From contig JAXHMA010000006.1 in NCBI GenBank assembly GCA_034521835.1, positions 930,001-994,000 of the forward strand: a DNA stretch of 64,000 nt. The letters run 5' to 3'. The notes beneath the pieces were generated by a model that saw only the letters and a list, made by a program, of their open reading frames with translations, made no database searches and was not told the DNA's origin. Below, piece after piece: positions 1-10,605 of the stretch; within the stretch, counting starts at the first letter, position 1; every line of letters starts with the position of its first letter. Source of the DNA: JAMQKA01 sp034521835 (lineage in GTDB: Bacteria; Bacteroidota; Rhodothermia; Balneolales; Balneolaceae). A program made the position numbers and the translations under genes.

Positions 1-654
1 TGGCTGGGCTTTCCTCGAGGTAACTTTTCGGATTTTGGTGAGCAGCGTAGTCCGGTCGGTCAGTACCAGCAGGGCTGATTTATGGGCCTTGCCCATCATC
101 AGATCGACCTCAATATCGCCCAAGCGGTCTCGCTGTTCGACCACATCGGGACGCTCGGTGATAGGAACCCGCCCTTTGATTCGGCCCCTGTTGTCCTGCC
201 GGTTACCCCGTTTGGCCTTACGACGACCGTGTTTGAGATGCTTGTAGAGATCCTTGTCGGTGGGATCTCCAGAGCGTTTGGCTTTCCAGATCCACTGGTA
301 GAGGGTCTCATGGGAGACTCCATCGAAGCCCAGCACGCCCCAGCGGCCGCTGATCAGCTCCGGGGAGAGCTTCTCGGTGGTCAGCCACCGGCGGGCTTGG
401 TCTTCGAGATCGTCGGTAAACCGCCGGTGTTTGGGCTTATCCCGGTGGCGCCCATTGGTGAACTGCTGGGCGAGGTCAGGGCAATACTGCTTGTCCTGGG
501 AGCCATCATTGGCTACATTGCGTTTGAGTTCCCGACTGATGGTCGACCGATGTACGCCGATAGTCCGGGCAATCTCGCTTTGGTTATGGCCCGCATCGAG
601 TAGGGCTTTGATCTGATGACGGTTTTCTTTGCTGAGTTGGGTGTATTCTTGCAT
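1..654 (-). CDS. IS30-family transposase (N-terminal part, runs off the window)
   Basis: The reading frame starts at the ATG at 654 (MQEYTQLSKENRHQIKALLD) and stays open to the window edge. It has an N-terminal helix-turn-helix (SEIARTIGVHRSTISRELKR) and then the start of the DDE integrase core (GDIEVDLMMG, LLVLTDRTT), as usual for IS30 transposases, which bind terminal repeats and catalyse DDE transposition. Copy B lacks one G in the stretch here read as CTCCGGGGAGAG. Copy A therefore has the intact frame (EKLSPELISG), and this may be the active copy. Confidence 0.85.
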   Translation of the reverse strand, partial: MQEYTQLSKENRHQIKALLDAGHNQSEIARTIGVHRSTISRELKRNVANDGSQDKQYCPDLAQQFTNGRHRDKPKHRRFTDDLEDQARRWLTTEKLSPELISGRWGVLGFDGVSHETLYQWIWKAKRSGDPTDKDLYKHLKHGRRKAKRGNRQDNRGRIKGRVPITERPDVVEQRDRLGDIEVDLMMGKAHKSALLVLTDRTTLLTKIRKVTSRKAQP

Positions 655-682
655 AAGCAACACGAATATAACCCGCTTGGCC

Positions 683-713
683 GAAGACCTCAGGGGCGCG
701 CCCTGAGGTCTTC
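683..713. promoter_or_regulatory. Perfect hairpin in the leader of the IS30 transposase
   Basis: Two 13-base arms (GAAGACCTCAGGG and CCCTGAGGTCTTC) flank a 5-base loop between the IS end and the transposase start. The same hairpin is in copy B at 41255-41285. Its position suggests it ends or occludes transcription and translation entering from outside the element, as seen in other insertion sequences. That role is an inference. Confidence 0.6.
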
Positions 714-768
714 CTACGTGTTGCACTTATTACTTGAACTCAGGCTTTCCGTTATTTCTATAGGTACT

Positions 769-1032
769 ATACCATATCTTCATATTAAGTGGCCTGACGA
801 AACCCAAGACAAGATCTATTCTCCCTCCTCTGTTATAGGAGATTATTTTGAGGCCGGTGAGCAGCTCCCGTCAAAATTTTACAGGCTTATATCGGAGGCG
901 CTAAACGCTGCCATACAGCGGATTAGACAGGTCTATGGATTTGAATGCTCGGCGGCCAGATCGGAACTGTGCAAAATCAAACAAATTATCGATAATTTTC
1001 AGGATAAAGCGAGGCAAATGAAATCCCAATAG
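769..1032 (+). CDS. MSMEG_0570-like nitrogen starvation response protein, start lost or unclear
   Basis: The frame encodes about 87 residues with the pattern of the MSMEG_0570 family: KWPDETQDKIYSPSSVIGDY near the N-terminus, then a helix (EALNAAIQRIRQVYGFECS) and a final helical stretch. Family members are usually 90-100 residues, so nearly the whole protein is here. No ATG lies at the expected place. The codon before the first conserved proline is ATA (769-771), and 25 bases upstream the IS30 element begins. The gene may have lost its start, use a weak start or be read from the IS. The family accompanies nitrogen-scavenging clusters, which fits the amine-ligase genes that follow on the other strand. 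Confidence 0.6.
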   Translation: MPYLHIKWPDETQDKIYSPSSVIGDYFEAGEQLPSKFYRLISEALNAAIQRIRQVYGFECSAARSELCKIKQIIDNFQDKARQMKSQ

Positions 1033-1100
1033 TCCGCCTGGAATAATCGATCGGATTCAGCGCAAATCTTACAGTATTACCCTGCCTAGAGCAAGACAAA

Positions 1101-1940
1101 TCAATCCACTATAGAGTGACAAATATAATTGGGGATGATGCCGGTAGAGCTAATCTGCAGTTCGGCGTTTTCGCGACGCGTGTTACCCGAGAATACGAGC
1201 ATGGTTTTCAGCCCGAATTTATTACCGCCCAGGATATCTGTATGGAGCGTATCCCCAACCATTAGTATATCACTTCGGTTTACCGCGCCTCCTTCGATCA
1301 GCTGCTCGTAGGCGTACATAAACATCTGGGAGTCTGGTTTTCCAAATTCGATAAATTTTTTGTTCAGTATATCCTGCACCAGTTTGGCGATGCCGCCCGT
1401 GGCTACGGCGACATCATTTTTGGAAACCGGATAATATTGATCGGTATTGGCAACAATAGCCGGTACATTCTTGCGTCGCAAAAAGTTGACCGTGGTATTA
1501 ATATCGTAGTTCCAGTCGAATCCTTCATCATCCAAAAACACGAATGCGGTGATGTCATCGGCATCTTCCAGGTTAATATCGCGCACGGGGATCTTTTCAA
1601 GACCGGATTGCAGGATATATTCAGCTGAACTCTCAGTGCCAAGGTAGGCTATTTTTCCTTCGGTAATCTTGTTTTCCAGAAACTGGCGTGCTAACATACC
1701 GGAGGTGACAATCTCATTCTCATTAATATTGGGCAGGCCCAAATTCGTAAATGCCTCAGCCTGTTGCTCCTGGCTTTTGGAGGAGTCGTTGGTGAGCACC
1801 CGAAACCGGATACCTTCTTCCCGCAGAAACTCGATGGTTTCGTCAACGCCTTTAATAAGGCCTTGGTGATTTTTAAGTACGCCGTAAGAGTCGAGAAATA
1901 CGGCTTTGAATTTGGTGACAATAGATTTAAAATGTCGCAT
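1101..1940 (-). CDS. HAD-superfamily IIA (NagD-like) phosphatase
   Basis: This 279-residue protein has all the HAD motifs in order. Motif I is FLDSYGVLKN (about residue 15, nucleophile Asp), motif II is LTNDSSKS, motif III is the lysine in FGKPDSQMF, and motif IV is MVGDTLHTDILGG. The cap between motifs II and III is of the IIA (NagD) size. Such enzymes dephosphorylate small cytosolic metabolites. The substrate cannot be read from sequence. It lies 9 bases after an APH-like kinase fragment and in the same direction as the glutamine-synthetase-like gene, so the three probably form one transcription unit. Confidence 0.85.
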   Translation of the reverse strand: MRHFKSIVTKFKAVFLDSYGVLKNHQGLIKGVDETIEFLREEGIRFRVLTNDSSKSQEQQAEAFTNLGLPNINENEIVTSGMLARQFLENKITEGKIAYLGTESSAEYILQSGLEKIPVRDINLEDADDITAFVFLDDEGFDWNYDINTTVNFLRRKNVPAIVANTDQYYPVSKNDVAVATGGIAKLVQDILNKKFIEFGKPDSQMFMYAYEQLIEGGAVNRSDILMVGDTLHTDILGGNKFGLKTMLVFSGNTRRENAELQISSTGIIPNYICHSIVD

Positions 1941-1949
1941 GAGATATGC

Positions 1950-2995
1950 TTATAGATTTAATGTGTTTAACAACGGTTCGGGATCAAATTTGTCCTCTAG
2001 CTCCGGCAGATACCGTTCATAGGCCTCTTTTTGGAGTTTTGAGGCAAAAAGATCATGAAAGAAATACCGTCCATATTTGACCACATAATTAAGAATGAAG
2101 AAGCGATACACTTCTTTTAGAAATCGGATTTCCATTTCCGTAATGGGATAGACTTCGTGGTAGGATTGCAGAAAAAGCTTAAAACGATCTTCCATCAGCG
2201 GATCAATATCATAGCTGAAAATGGTTTTGTCTCCAACATCTGAGACTACTGGGCGAAAAAGTAAAAATCGAGCATGCGGGAGCTTATCCGAAACCAGTCA
2301 TAGTCCCACCGGGAAAACAGCTCAAGATCAGTGGTTACCGAAAAATTACCGATGTTCCAGTCTACAAACACGGGAATGGTATCGAGTTTTTCGTTGGCTC
2401 CCAGTGATTCCACATTTTCGAGAAACAAGTTGCAGTGTTTCTTAATCTGGTCCTCGTGCATGCGGTATTCATACTTTCCCTCGTCGGTTTCCAGTACCTC
2501 CAACAGGTGTTCAATATCTACCTCCAGGGTTTTGGAAGAGGGCGGCAGGGTATTGCGGATGGTATGGCAGGATTTATGGAATTTGGCGAACTGCCGGGCC
2601 AGTTTTTTAATCTGATCTTCATCCAGTCTTTTAGGCAGCTTTTCGCGGATCTGAATCGGCCGGTAGAACACGACCCAGGCATCGACCACCGAATTCTGAT
2701 GGCGGTGCACAAACAGCGAATTTTCTTTCATCAGCGAGCGCGACAGGAAATGATCGAACGGCACCGGCAGGTTGTTGGATAGCACGTTGATGATGGTGTG
2801 ATCTTCCACAAAATGCTCATATTTACCGAAATAGGAGAGTTTTCCAATGATCCGGTTGTCATCCTCAAACGTAATCTGGTAGACATGGTTGGTGGAAACC
2901 TTGGCGCTAACATCGGTGATATCAACAATCTGGCGCGTGTCGTCGTATTCGCTCCAGGCTTCCCGCACAATCTCATCAAAATCAATAAATTTCAT
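1950..2995 (-). pseudogene. APH/choline-kinase-like phosphotransferase, one frameshift
   Basis: Two frames together give about 345 residues. The first part (2246-2995) carries the APH kinase core: FVDWNIGNFSVT is the HxDxxxxN-type catalytic loop, here with Asp but without the usual preceding His, and SRWDYDWF supplies the metal-binding aspartate. The frame stops after FYFFAQ. One base of shift restores RVVSDVGDKTIFSYD and joins the C-terminal helical part (1950-2195, MEDRFKLFLQSYHEVYP). The join near 2247 is thus a single indel, either real or a sequencing error. The family phosphorylates small alcohols or aminoglycosides. The setting next to an amine ligase suggests an amino-alcohol substrate, which is inference. 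Confidence 0.7.
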
Positions 2996-3006
2996 ATACA
3001 GCTATG

Positions 3007-4361
3007 CTAGATAATTTCAAAATATCGTTTGAGTTCCCAGTCGGTGACGGCCTTGGAATATTGCCGACATTCCCATTCACGGGTTTTAATAAAATGTTCT
3101 GTAAACGTTTCCCCAAAAAGTTCTATAGCTAAATCGGAAGATTTCATAGCCCGGACCGCTTGCTCAAGCGTAGTTGGGAGCTGCTGTGTCTGCTTGTTAT
3201 CATATTCGTTACCGGATGTCTGGGGGATCTTCAGCTCCAGCTCATTTTCAATGCCATAAAGTCCAGAAGCCAGGCTGGCGGCCATGGAAAGATAGGGATT
3301 GGCATCGGCACCGGGCACCCGAGTTTCCAGCCGCATGCCGTTCTTGTTATGATTGATTACCCTCAGGGCGGTCGTGCGATTTTCAACGCCCCAACTCACG
3401 CTGGTGGAGGCCCAGGAGCCCTCCACAAAACGTTTATAGCTGTTGATGGTGGGGGCGTACATCGGCAGGATGTAGGGCAGGCAGTGTAGCTGACCCGCTA
3501 TGTAATGCCGGAGCAGATCGCTTATTTGGTGCCCGGCATCGGCATCAAGAAAGAGATTTTGTTGCTGATCTTCATCCCATAAGCTCTGGTGGATATGTCC
3601 ACTGCATCCCGGAAAATCTGTTGACCATTTGGCCATGAATGTGGCCAGTATTTCAAACTGGTAGGCGATCTCCTTGACGCCGGTTTTAAAAAGTGAAGCC
3701 CGGTCGGCGGCCTCCAGAACATCGGTATAATCGATACTGGCCTCATAAACGCCGTCACCCGTTTCAGTGTGGATGCCTTCAATCGGAATTTTAAATGCGC
3801 GCAATTGGTCGTAAATGGCATCAAAATAAGATCGGTTTTGGGAGGAACGCAGCACCGAATACCCAAACATTCCGGGTGTAAGGGGGTGGGGTTGGAGTGA
3901 TTTTTATTGCTGAACGAGCGCGGCGTTTCCCGGAAATTGAACCACTCAAATTCATTGGAAAACTGCGAATTATAGCCCATTTTCTGCGCTTTGGTTTTAA
4001 CTCTTTTCAGGAGTGTCCGCGGGCAAACGCCATTCATATCGTCAGAATCACTGAAATCCGCCAGTAAGAAGGGTTTGTCACCGTTCCAGGGTATCCTGCG
4101 GAGGGTAGTCAGATCAAGTGTGGCCATAGAGTCGGGGTAGCCGGTATGCCAGCCGGTGACCTCCGTATTGTCGTATACGGCGTCATTCATATCCCACCCG
4201 AATACGACGTTGCATAAGCCCAGCTGCTCATCGAGTCCCTTGTTAAATTTTTCCTTGCTGATCGTCTTGCCCCTGAGCACGCCGTCGATATCGGTAACGG
4301 CAAAAATAATTTTGCTGTCGTTAGAGGACTTAATTAGCTCTATCGCTTCTTCCTTTTTCAT
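3007..4361 (-). pseudogene. Glutamine-synthetase-like gamma-glutamyl-amine ligase, one frameshift
   Basis: Two overlapping frames encode a roughly 450-residue glutamine synthetase fold. The N-terminal beta-grasp part (from MKKEEAIELIKSSND at 4361) is followed by FSNEFEWFNF, which holds an active-site glutamate. After a frame change near 3880 come HTETGDGVYE, the histidine motif GHIHQSLW, and NRTTALRV. The C-terminus VTDWELKRYFEII is typical of PuuA/GlnA4-type ligases that join glutamate to amines, rather than of housekeeping GlnA. A longer upstream extension to 4475 is not family-like, so I chose the internal ATG. The neighbouring kinase, phosphatase and MSMEG_0570-like gene suggest scavenging of an organic amine as nitrogen source. 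Confidence 0.75.
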
Positions 4362-4569
4362 CGCGACGGTTTCTATAATTTTTATTGAGCCTGTAAAGGT
4401 AAAAAAAGGATTAGACTTTTGAGGAGAAGACTTTGCAATACCGTTTTTTTGCCCAACTTCGGCATGTCCGCGCATTCTAAATCGTCATTTATATCCTATA
4501 GGATGCGTTTTCTAATTTGCTCAGGCTTTGATCTTTGTAAAAACCCGCCAGGAAATAAGAATGGAATTA

Positions 4570-6477
4570 TCACACGCGTTCAGCCAGCTCAAACCAGCGT
4601 TCGGTGCGTTCCTCGATCTCCTTGACCACCTCGTTGTAGCGGTTCGATTTCTCCTGCAGCTCTTCATGGCCCAGCTCGCCGCTGCTTGATCTCCGCTTCC
4701 AGATTTCTTTTTCCTGCTCCAGGTCGGCAATCTGATCCTCCAGTATGTTGATATTCGGCGCTGCTCGTTGTAACTTAATTTTTGGGTGGAGGACGGCAGA
4801 TGGGAAGAGGAAGAACCGGAAGTTTGCTCCGCTTGTTCTGCCCGTTCCTCCCGCTCAGTTTGTTTTCGCATCCGTTCCTGCCGGTATCGCTTCTCGCGGT
4901 ACTCCTCATACGTGCCGTGATGATCGCTGATCTGCCCGTCACCTTCAAACACCAGGTAGTGCTCCACCAGCTTGTCCATAAAAAAGCGGTCGTGTGATAC
5001 CAAGATCAGGCAGCCCTCGAAACCCAAGCAGGAACTCCTCCAGCTTGTTGAGCGTAAGCAGGTCGAGGTCGTTGGTGGGCTCATCGAGGATGAGGAAGTT
5101 GGGATTCTGGATGAGCACCAGCATCAGGGCCAGGCGTCGTTTTTCACCACCGCTGAGCTTGCGGACCGGGGTATACTGCATATCCGAAGTGAACATAAAA
5201 TATTCTAGAAACTGGGAGGCGGGAATCTTCTTGCCGTTGGAGAGTTCGATGATCTTGCGTTCCTCCTCAATGATATCGATCACTCGCTGGTCTTTGTCAA
5301 AATCAAGCCCTTCCTGCCGGTAGTGACCAAAGGCGATGGTTTCGCCAACGCGTCGTTTCCCGGAGTTGATCGGCTCCTCACCGGTCAAAATCTTTAGAAA
5401 TGTGCTTTTACCCACGCCGTTGGGACCGATAATGCCGATCCGTTCACCCTTGTCAAAATCGTAGTCGTAGCTGTCCAGGATCACCTCGTCCCCGTAGCTT
5501 TTAGAGACATTAATTAGCTCCAGGATTTTGCCGCCCATCCGCTGCATGTCCATCTGCAGGCGAAGCTCCGGATCCTGGTCATTATTCAGCGCTTCCTCTT
5601 TAAGCTCCTTGAAATCGTCGATGCGCGACTTCGACTTGCTGGTACGCGCTTTGGGTGACCGCCGGATCCACTCCAGCTCCTGCTTGTACATCTGCTTGGT
5701 TTTGTGCGCCTTCTTGCGTTCAATTTCACGGCGTTCGGCCCGCTTCTCCAGGAAATACTGGTAGTTTCCCCTGTGGTGATAAATTTTACCGCCCTCCAGC
5801 TCCATAATGTGGTTGCACACGCGATCCAGGAAATAGCGGTCGTGGGTAACCATCAGCAGGGTGATGCTGCTTTCGATCAAAAACTCCTCCAGCCACTCGA
5901 TCATGTCAAGGTCAAGGTGGTTGGTCGGCTCGTCGAGAATCAGCATGTCCGGCTTGCCGAGCAGGGCAAAAGCGAGCGCCACCCGTTTGCGTTCGCCGCC
6001 CGAGAGCGTAGAGATGGACTCATCCAGATCGTGAATACTGAGCTTGCCCAGAATCACTTCCATGCGCTGCTCGTAATTCCACGCTTCGGCCGCCTCCATC
6101 TTCGCAGACGCCTTTTCAAATGCCTTTTGATTTTCCTCGGTGTAGTCTTCAGCCTGCTGTTCGGCGGCCAGATGATACTGCTGGATGAGCCGCACCATCT
6201 CGTTGTCGCTCTCGGCGATAAACCCGCGAATGGTCTTTTCATCATCCAGCTGGGGATCTTGCTCCAGGTACCCGATGTCGATATCGTTCTGGATCATCAC
6301 CTTGCCGTCATCCGGCACCTCTTTGCCAGCCAGTATACGCAGTAGCGTCGATTTACCGGTGCCGTTCTCGGCGATCAGCGCGGCCTTGTCACCCTTGGAA
6401 ATGCCGAAGGATAGGCCCTGGAACAGCACATTATCTCCGTAGGATTTGGATAGATTTTCGGTGGAGAGGTATGTCAT
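4570..6477 (-). pseudogene. ABC-F family ATPase (Uup/EttA-like), two frameshifts
   Basis: This is a two-cassette ATPase of about 635 residues without membrane domains. The N-terminal half has Walker A GTGKST (about residue 40), signature LSGGERKR, Walker B LILDEPTNHLDL and the switch THDR. A charged linker rich in Lys/Arg/Glu (RAERREIERKKAHKTKQMYK) follows, then the second cassette with GVGKST, LSGGEKRR and LILDEPTNDLDL. The frame is lost near 5020 just before the second switch (SHDRFFMD, in the next frame) and again near 4760 in the C-terminal coiled coil, which ends at 4570 with FELAERV. ABC-F proteins act on the ribosome or on DNA structures in the cytosol. Two indels in such a conserved gene point to base-calling error. 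Confidence 0.85.
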
Positions 6478-7073
6478 AGATTCTTTTCAGGATGAACCAA
6501 GAGGTAATAAATCCGGTATGTTTTCACGCAGATTTCGCTGATATCCTAGTTGATTAAAATGGAATCTGCAAAATTCGTGTACAACAAAGCATGAAGTTGT
6601 TCATGCAAGCACGGAAGGTATTTAATTGCTGGGAGAAAATCATAGTAGGAAGAGAAGTGAATTAGTCACATTCTCTTTAATATTTATGTTATTCTTGTCC
6701 GATATTTTTATTGGTCCCAGAACGGGGTTAAAAACCTTCACTTTTAGTGCAGAAGGTTAGTGATTCGAAAAATCTGTAGCGAGATAGCTATAAAAGCATG
6801 AAGCACTAATTTAACTGTAGAAAACAAAGAGTTGGTTACAGATGCTTTGGAAGAAATTATCGATGTTCACGACCGATATAAAAACTTCGCTGCAATGACA
6901 CAGGCCGAGGCCGAAACATATATTGATAACCATTATTAAAAGACAAACCGGCTGCACAAACAGGGGAGAGGGTAGCGATGTTACGGGTGAACTGCTCCTT
7001 CAATATTCCTATCCTCGACCAGTTACGACCCGCTGCCTGGTCTTCAACAGAGAAAATAAAAATGCTGATAAAT
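6478..7073. other. Intergenic region with a short coding remnant
   Basis: No full gene is visible. At about 6823-6939 a frame without an ATG reads ELVTDALEEIIDVHDRYKNF and ends in YIDNHY. It looks like the C-terminal tail of a lost small protein. The rest is AT-rich without clear motifs. Confidence 0.4.
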
Positions 7074-7683
7074 ATGAATACCCAAAAAGAGTTGTCACCA
7101 GAACACCGCGAAGAACTGCTCAACACATTGAAAGCCCGTTTTGAAAACAACATGAGCCGCCATAAAGGTATTGAATGGGCAAACCTGCAATCAAAGCTGG
7201 AGGGAATCCTGGAAAACTGTGGTCGCTCAACGAAATGGAAAGGACGGGCGGTGAACCGGATGTCGTCGATCATGATAAAAAGACGGGCGAATATATTCTT
7301 TATGATTGTTCGGCGGAAAGTCCCAAGGGCCGAAGAAGTGTTTGTTACGACCGCGAAGGACTGGAGTCCAGGAAAAAACATAAGCCGGATGATAACGCTG
7401 TTGATATGGCCACAGCCATGGGCGTTGAGCTGTTAACGGAAGAACAATACCGGGAACTGCAGGAGCTTGGTAATTTCGATACGAAAACATCGAGCTGGCT
7501 GAAAACACCTGCTGATATCAGGGAGCTCGGCGGCGCCATCTTTGGTGATTTCCGCTACCGGCACTGTCTTCGTGTATCACAACGGGGCACAATCCCTACG
7601 ATGCCGCCAGGGGGTTCCGTTGCTCGCTGAGAGGTCTGACTTTTCCATGGAGGGCACAATGGGGCTTTATCATACATGACTGA
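7074..7683 (+). pseudogene. DUF4256 family protein, multiple frameshifts
   Basis: The gene starts at the ATG at 7074 (MNTQKELSPEHREELLNTLK). It then changes frame near 7200 to LWSLNEMERTGGEPDVVDHD and CSAESPKGRRSVCYDREGLE, and again near 7556 and 7600 to reach FVYHNGA and YDAARGFRCSLRGL. The assembled order matches the small DUF4256 family of about 190 residues, which has no known function. Three shifts in 600 bases make it either a true pseudogene or a stretch of poor sequence. Confidence 0.7.
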
Positions 7684-8653
7684 AATTATCAAGATGCAGC
7701 CACTTCCGCCCCACATTGAAGCGGTAAGGATCAAGTATTTCAAATTTCTTAACTGAAAAATGAAGATCCTGGTGCAGAAATTAGCTCGACAGAACTGTCC
7801 GTAGCCAAAATTTTAAGTAAGAGGTATCCCTTTTGTCTTGCTGTAAAAGATTGGTTTTAAATGGCTTTTTAATTGTAAGAATGGGCTTCTCTCCGGCGGC
7901 TTTTTTGATTCGTTTTTTCATCGGTGAAAAAATGGACACCCAGAAAGGGAATTTATCTCCTAAAGTACTGCCTGGAGACTAAATTTGTTTACCGGGTGTA
8001 CCTTTTGGCTTGATCCAAAATAAACTCAACAATCAAGAAGAATTAAACTCCTCACCGCTGATCTCTTATCCTATCTTTGGTTAATAAGCAGCCATCGGTT
8101 CGTCAGACAGGAATTCTTCGGGTTTTTCATTTTATGCTATAAAGGTATGTTCTTTTAAGCTCTCAGATTTAATATCCCCTGCCTTTCAAGTCCAGAAAAT
8201 CCCTGCCATGCATTATCGAAGAGCCACTTAATGATCCAAAGCAAGAGCGACAGACCAAGCTGAATACGATCAACATCTGGGATTCTTTGGCTGGTTTTTT
8301 GGTTCGTTGTTGAGTCGCAGAAAAAATGAATACCACTGGAAAAGAAAGTAGCTTAATAGAATTGCCTGGAAACAAATGAAATTTACACTTCTAACGTTTA
8401 ACGTTTAATTATCCAAAGCCAACAACCACCTTCTACTAAACATCCTTACTTCTTGTTGAGTAAAAACTAGTAAGGATAATAGGCACAAACTATATAGTTT
8501 CTATTGTATAAACTAGTAAGGATGCTGCTCATAAAGTAATAAGGATCTTTTTGGGTAACTGAGAAGATATAACCCGAATTAGCATGGCCGCAACATGACC
8601 AACAGTCTGCATACTCTTTAACATCGCCCGGTGAAATCCTGTCCGCAATCCTT
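7684..8653. other. Intergenic region with two diverged repeats and a set of 9-base motifs
   Basis: No gene is recognised. About 7905-7990 and 8280-8385 are diverged copies of one sequence (GATTCGTTTTTTCATCGGTG versus GGTTCGTTGTTGAGTCGCAG, both followed by a GCCTGGAGACTAAATTTG-like block). They may be tails of a lost repeated gene. Close to the FG-GAP gene the motif AGTAAGGAT appears three times (8469-8477, 8515-8523 and, as TAATAAGGAT, 8537-8546) and once inverted (8442-8450), which could be operator sites. Confidence 0.4.
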
Positions 8654-10341
8654 TTGTCCGCGATCTTCCTGTTTGCCGGAAGGGGCTATAGCCAAACGGT
8701 TGTGGTTGATGCATCCGACTTTCTCGACCGCCTGCAACATGATCACTATATAACCAACGCCGATCAGCTTGACGTACCCTGGATATTTAATAATACGGGC
8801 CTCTATATTGGCTCCCGTTCGCAGTATGTTATTGATGTAGATATTCCCGAAGGCGGAACCTGGCATCTTTTTGCTCGTACTCACGGCGACGAGGAGAGCT
8901 ACATGAGAATTGCAGTGGATAACAAGCTTGGTGACGGGCTTGTGGGGAACGCGCCTCTGAACCTGGTTCATAATGGAACATTCGAGCTGCAAAAGGGGAC
9001 GGTTCCTGTTCGACTTATGCAAATTGACGACGGACCTGTATTTGACGTGCTTGTGTTGACTAAAAACGAGGATTTCACTGAGAAGGATTTAACAGCCCAC
9101 GAACTCCACCCGGATGTTGAACAATTAAAAAGCTACGACATACCGAATGCAAGTGCTGTCAAGTTTGGTGATCTGACAGGCGACGGGCAGACCGATTTCC
9201 TCGTACTAACAAGAAACTATTCCGCTGTTGCATTCAATAACGACGGTAAGCAGCTTTGGTCCTGGGAGGCCCCGAAAGAGTACAGTAACCGGCGGGCAAG
9301 CTTTGAGGCTCCCGGTCTTGTTTGGGACCTGGACCAGGATGGATCTTTCAGAGGCCATTTTTTGGTATTACGAAGATGAAACCGAATGGCTGGTCGCAGC
9401 GGACGGGGAAACGGGTGAAATCATACACCGAACAAAATGGCCGACGGCTACGCTGCCCCATGTCTATAACAATTTCCGATTGGCCGTGGGCAATCTTGAG
9501 GGCGGGTACCCGGATAACGTGATCGTATATACGGATCATGGCGGCAAAAGCAATGTTTCGGCTTTTACCAATGAACTGGACTTGATCTGGCAGCACGAGG
9601 AAGAGAAAGATAAAGACCATTTGGGGCACTATGTTTATCCTCATGATTTTACGGGTGACGGCAGGGATGAAGTGGCCATAGGTTCTATGCTCTTAAGCCC
9701 TGAAGGGGAGGAGCTGTGGAACCGGTTCGATCTGTTTTACAACAACCGGGATCACGTGGACAGCTACCGGTTTGATGATCTGAATGGGGACGGTGTTGAT
9801 GAGATGATTGCCGCTCACAGCGAGGTGGGAGCGCTGGTTTATGACGCACGAAGCGGGGATATCCTCTGGCAAAATACGGCCGAACATACCCAGCAGATTG
9901 AAACCGGGAACTATCTAACCGGTATTGAAGGCCCGCAGGTTGCTTTTGGGGCGCGGACCTACGGCAACCGCTCGGCCGGCGAACATTATCTATGGGCACA
10001 GGTGCAGTGGTACACGCCGGGTGGTGAGCTGGTTAAGCTCTGGCCTGAAAAGCCGATCAACGGGAATCCCGTATTTGAGAAAGGCGACTGGGACGGCGAT
10101 GGGGAGGAAGACCTGTTCTGGCACAAATTTAAAATGCAGGAAGATGGAAGTGGTACCCTGTATTTCGGGGACATGGTTTATCACATGTTTGACTTTACCG
10201 GGAATGGAGTTGACGAAGTCATTACCCTGGAGTAACGGGAGACTACGTATTTACGGTCATCGCGATCCGGTCGCGGCAGGAGACCGGAAATCCGACCCGG
10301 ATTATGTAAAACGCCACGTAGCCAATCACACCCACTATTAA
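8654..10341 (+). pseudogene. Secreted FG-GAP/VCBS-repeat protein with rhamnogalacturonan-lyase-like C-terminus
   Basis: The N-terminus is a signal-peptide-like stretch (SAIFLFAGRGYSQ) with an uncertain start. TTG at 8654 is the first usable codon. A sandwich-like domain follows, then FG-GAP type calcium-binding loops: DLTGDGQTDF, DFTGDGRDEV, DLNGDGVDEM, DWDGDGEEDL and DFTGNGVDEV. One frameshift lies near 9345 and another near 10230. The latter restores a tail RLRIYGHRD...VANHTHY, like that of PL11 rhamnogalacturonan lyases. Such beta-propellers act outside the cell on polysaccharides. No catalytic residues could be assigned, so enzymatic activity is uncertain. Confidence 0.65.
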
Positions 10342-10371
10342 TTGATGGTGCCGTTGGCTGTGTCGATACCT

Positions 10372-10605
10372 TAGCCCGGATTATTCACGAAATATTATAG
10401 AATGCAGATTAAGCCTTTGATATTATTCCATATCAGGGAAAATACAAATAGCTCAAATTTGAGTGTAACCACTGTTGGCTGCGAACTTTGACTGATGGCG
10501 GCATTGTGGTTGAAATCGTTCATTCAGCGTATCTCCTTGCGATTCAATCACGATTTCAACTTCGCCTTGCCATCAATCAAATTTCTTGGTGAATAATCCG
10601 GGTTA
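10372..10605. repeat. MITE family A, copy 1 (inverted relative to the other copies)
   Basis: A 234-base element is bounded by inverted ends TAGCCCGGATTATTCAC and GTGAATAATCCGGGTTA. Next to the right end is TTTCTTGGTGAATAATCC, the complement of the left end of copies 2 and 3 (CCGGATTATTCACCAAGAAA). It has no coding potential. It is a candidate non-autonomous transposable element. Confidence 0.65.

Larger units (their letters stand above)
1..745 (-). mobile_element. IS30-family element, copy A (cut by window edge)
   Basis: The first 745 bases are nearly identical to 40575-41317, where a second copy of the same element lies. The two sequences diverge just after the shared end ACTTGAACTCAGG. The distal part of the transposase and the other terminal repeat lie outside the window. 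The right end carries the terminal repeat whose partner is visible in copy B. The element sits immediately upstream of a MSMEG_0570-like gene and may have removed its start. Confidence 0.85.

Noticed and set aside
99..603. Plus-strand frames across IS30 copies (also 40655-41188)
   Set aside because: They are shadows of the minus-strand transposase, which has the recognisable HTH and DDE motifs.
5704..6345. 213-residue plus-strand frame inside the ABC-F gene
   Set aside because: It is antisense to the conserved ATPase cassette and has no ribosome binding site or known motif.
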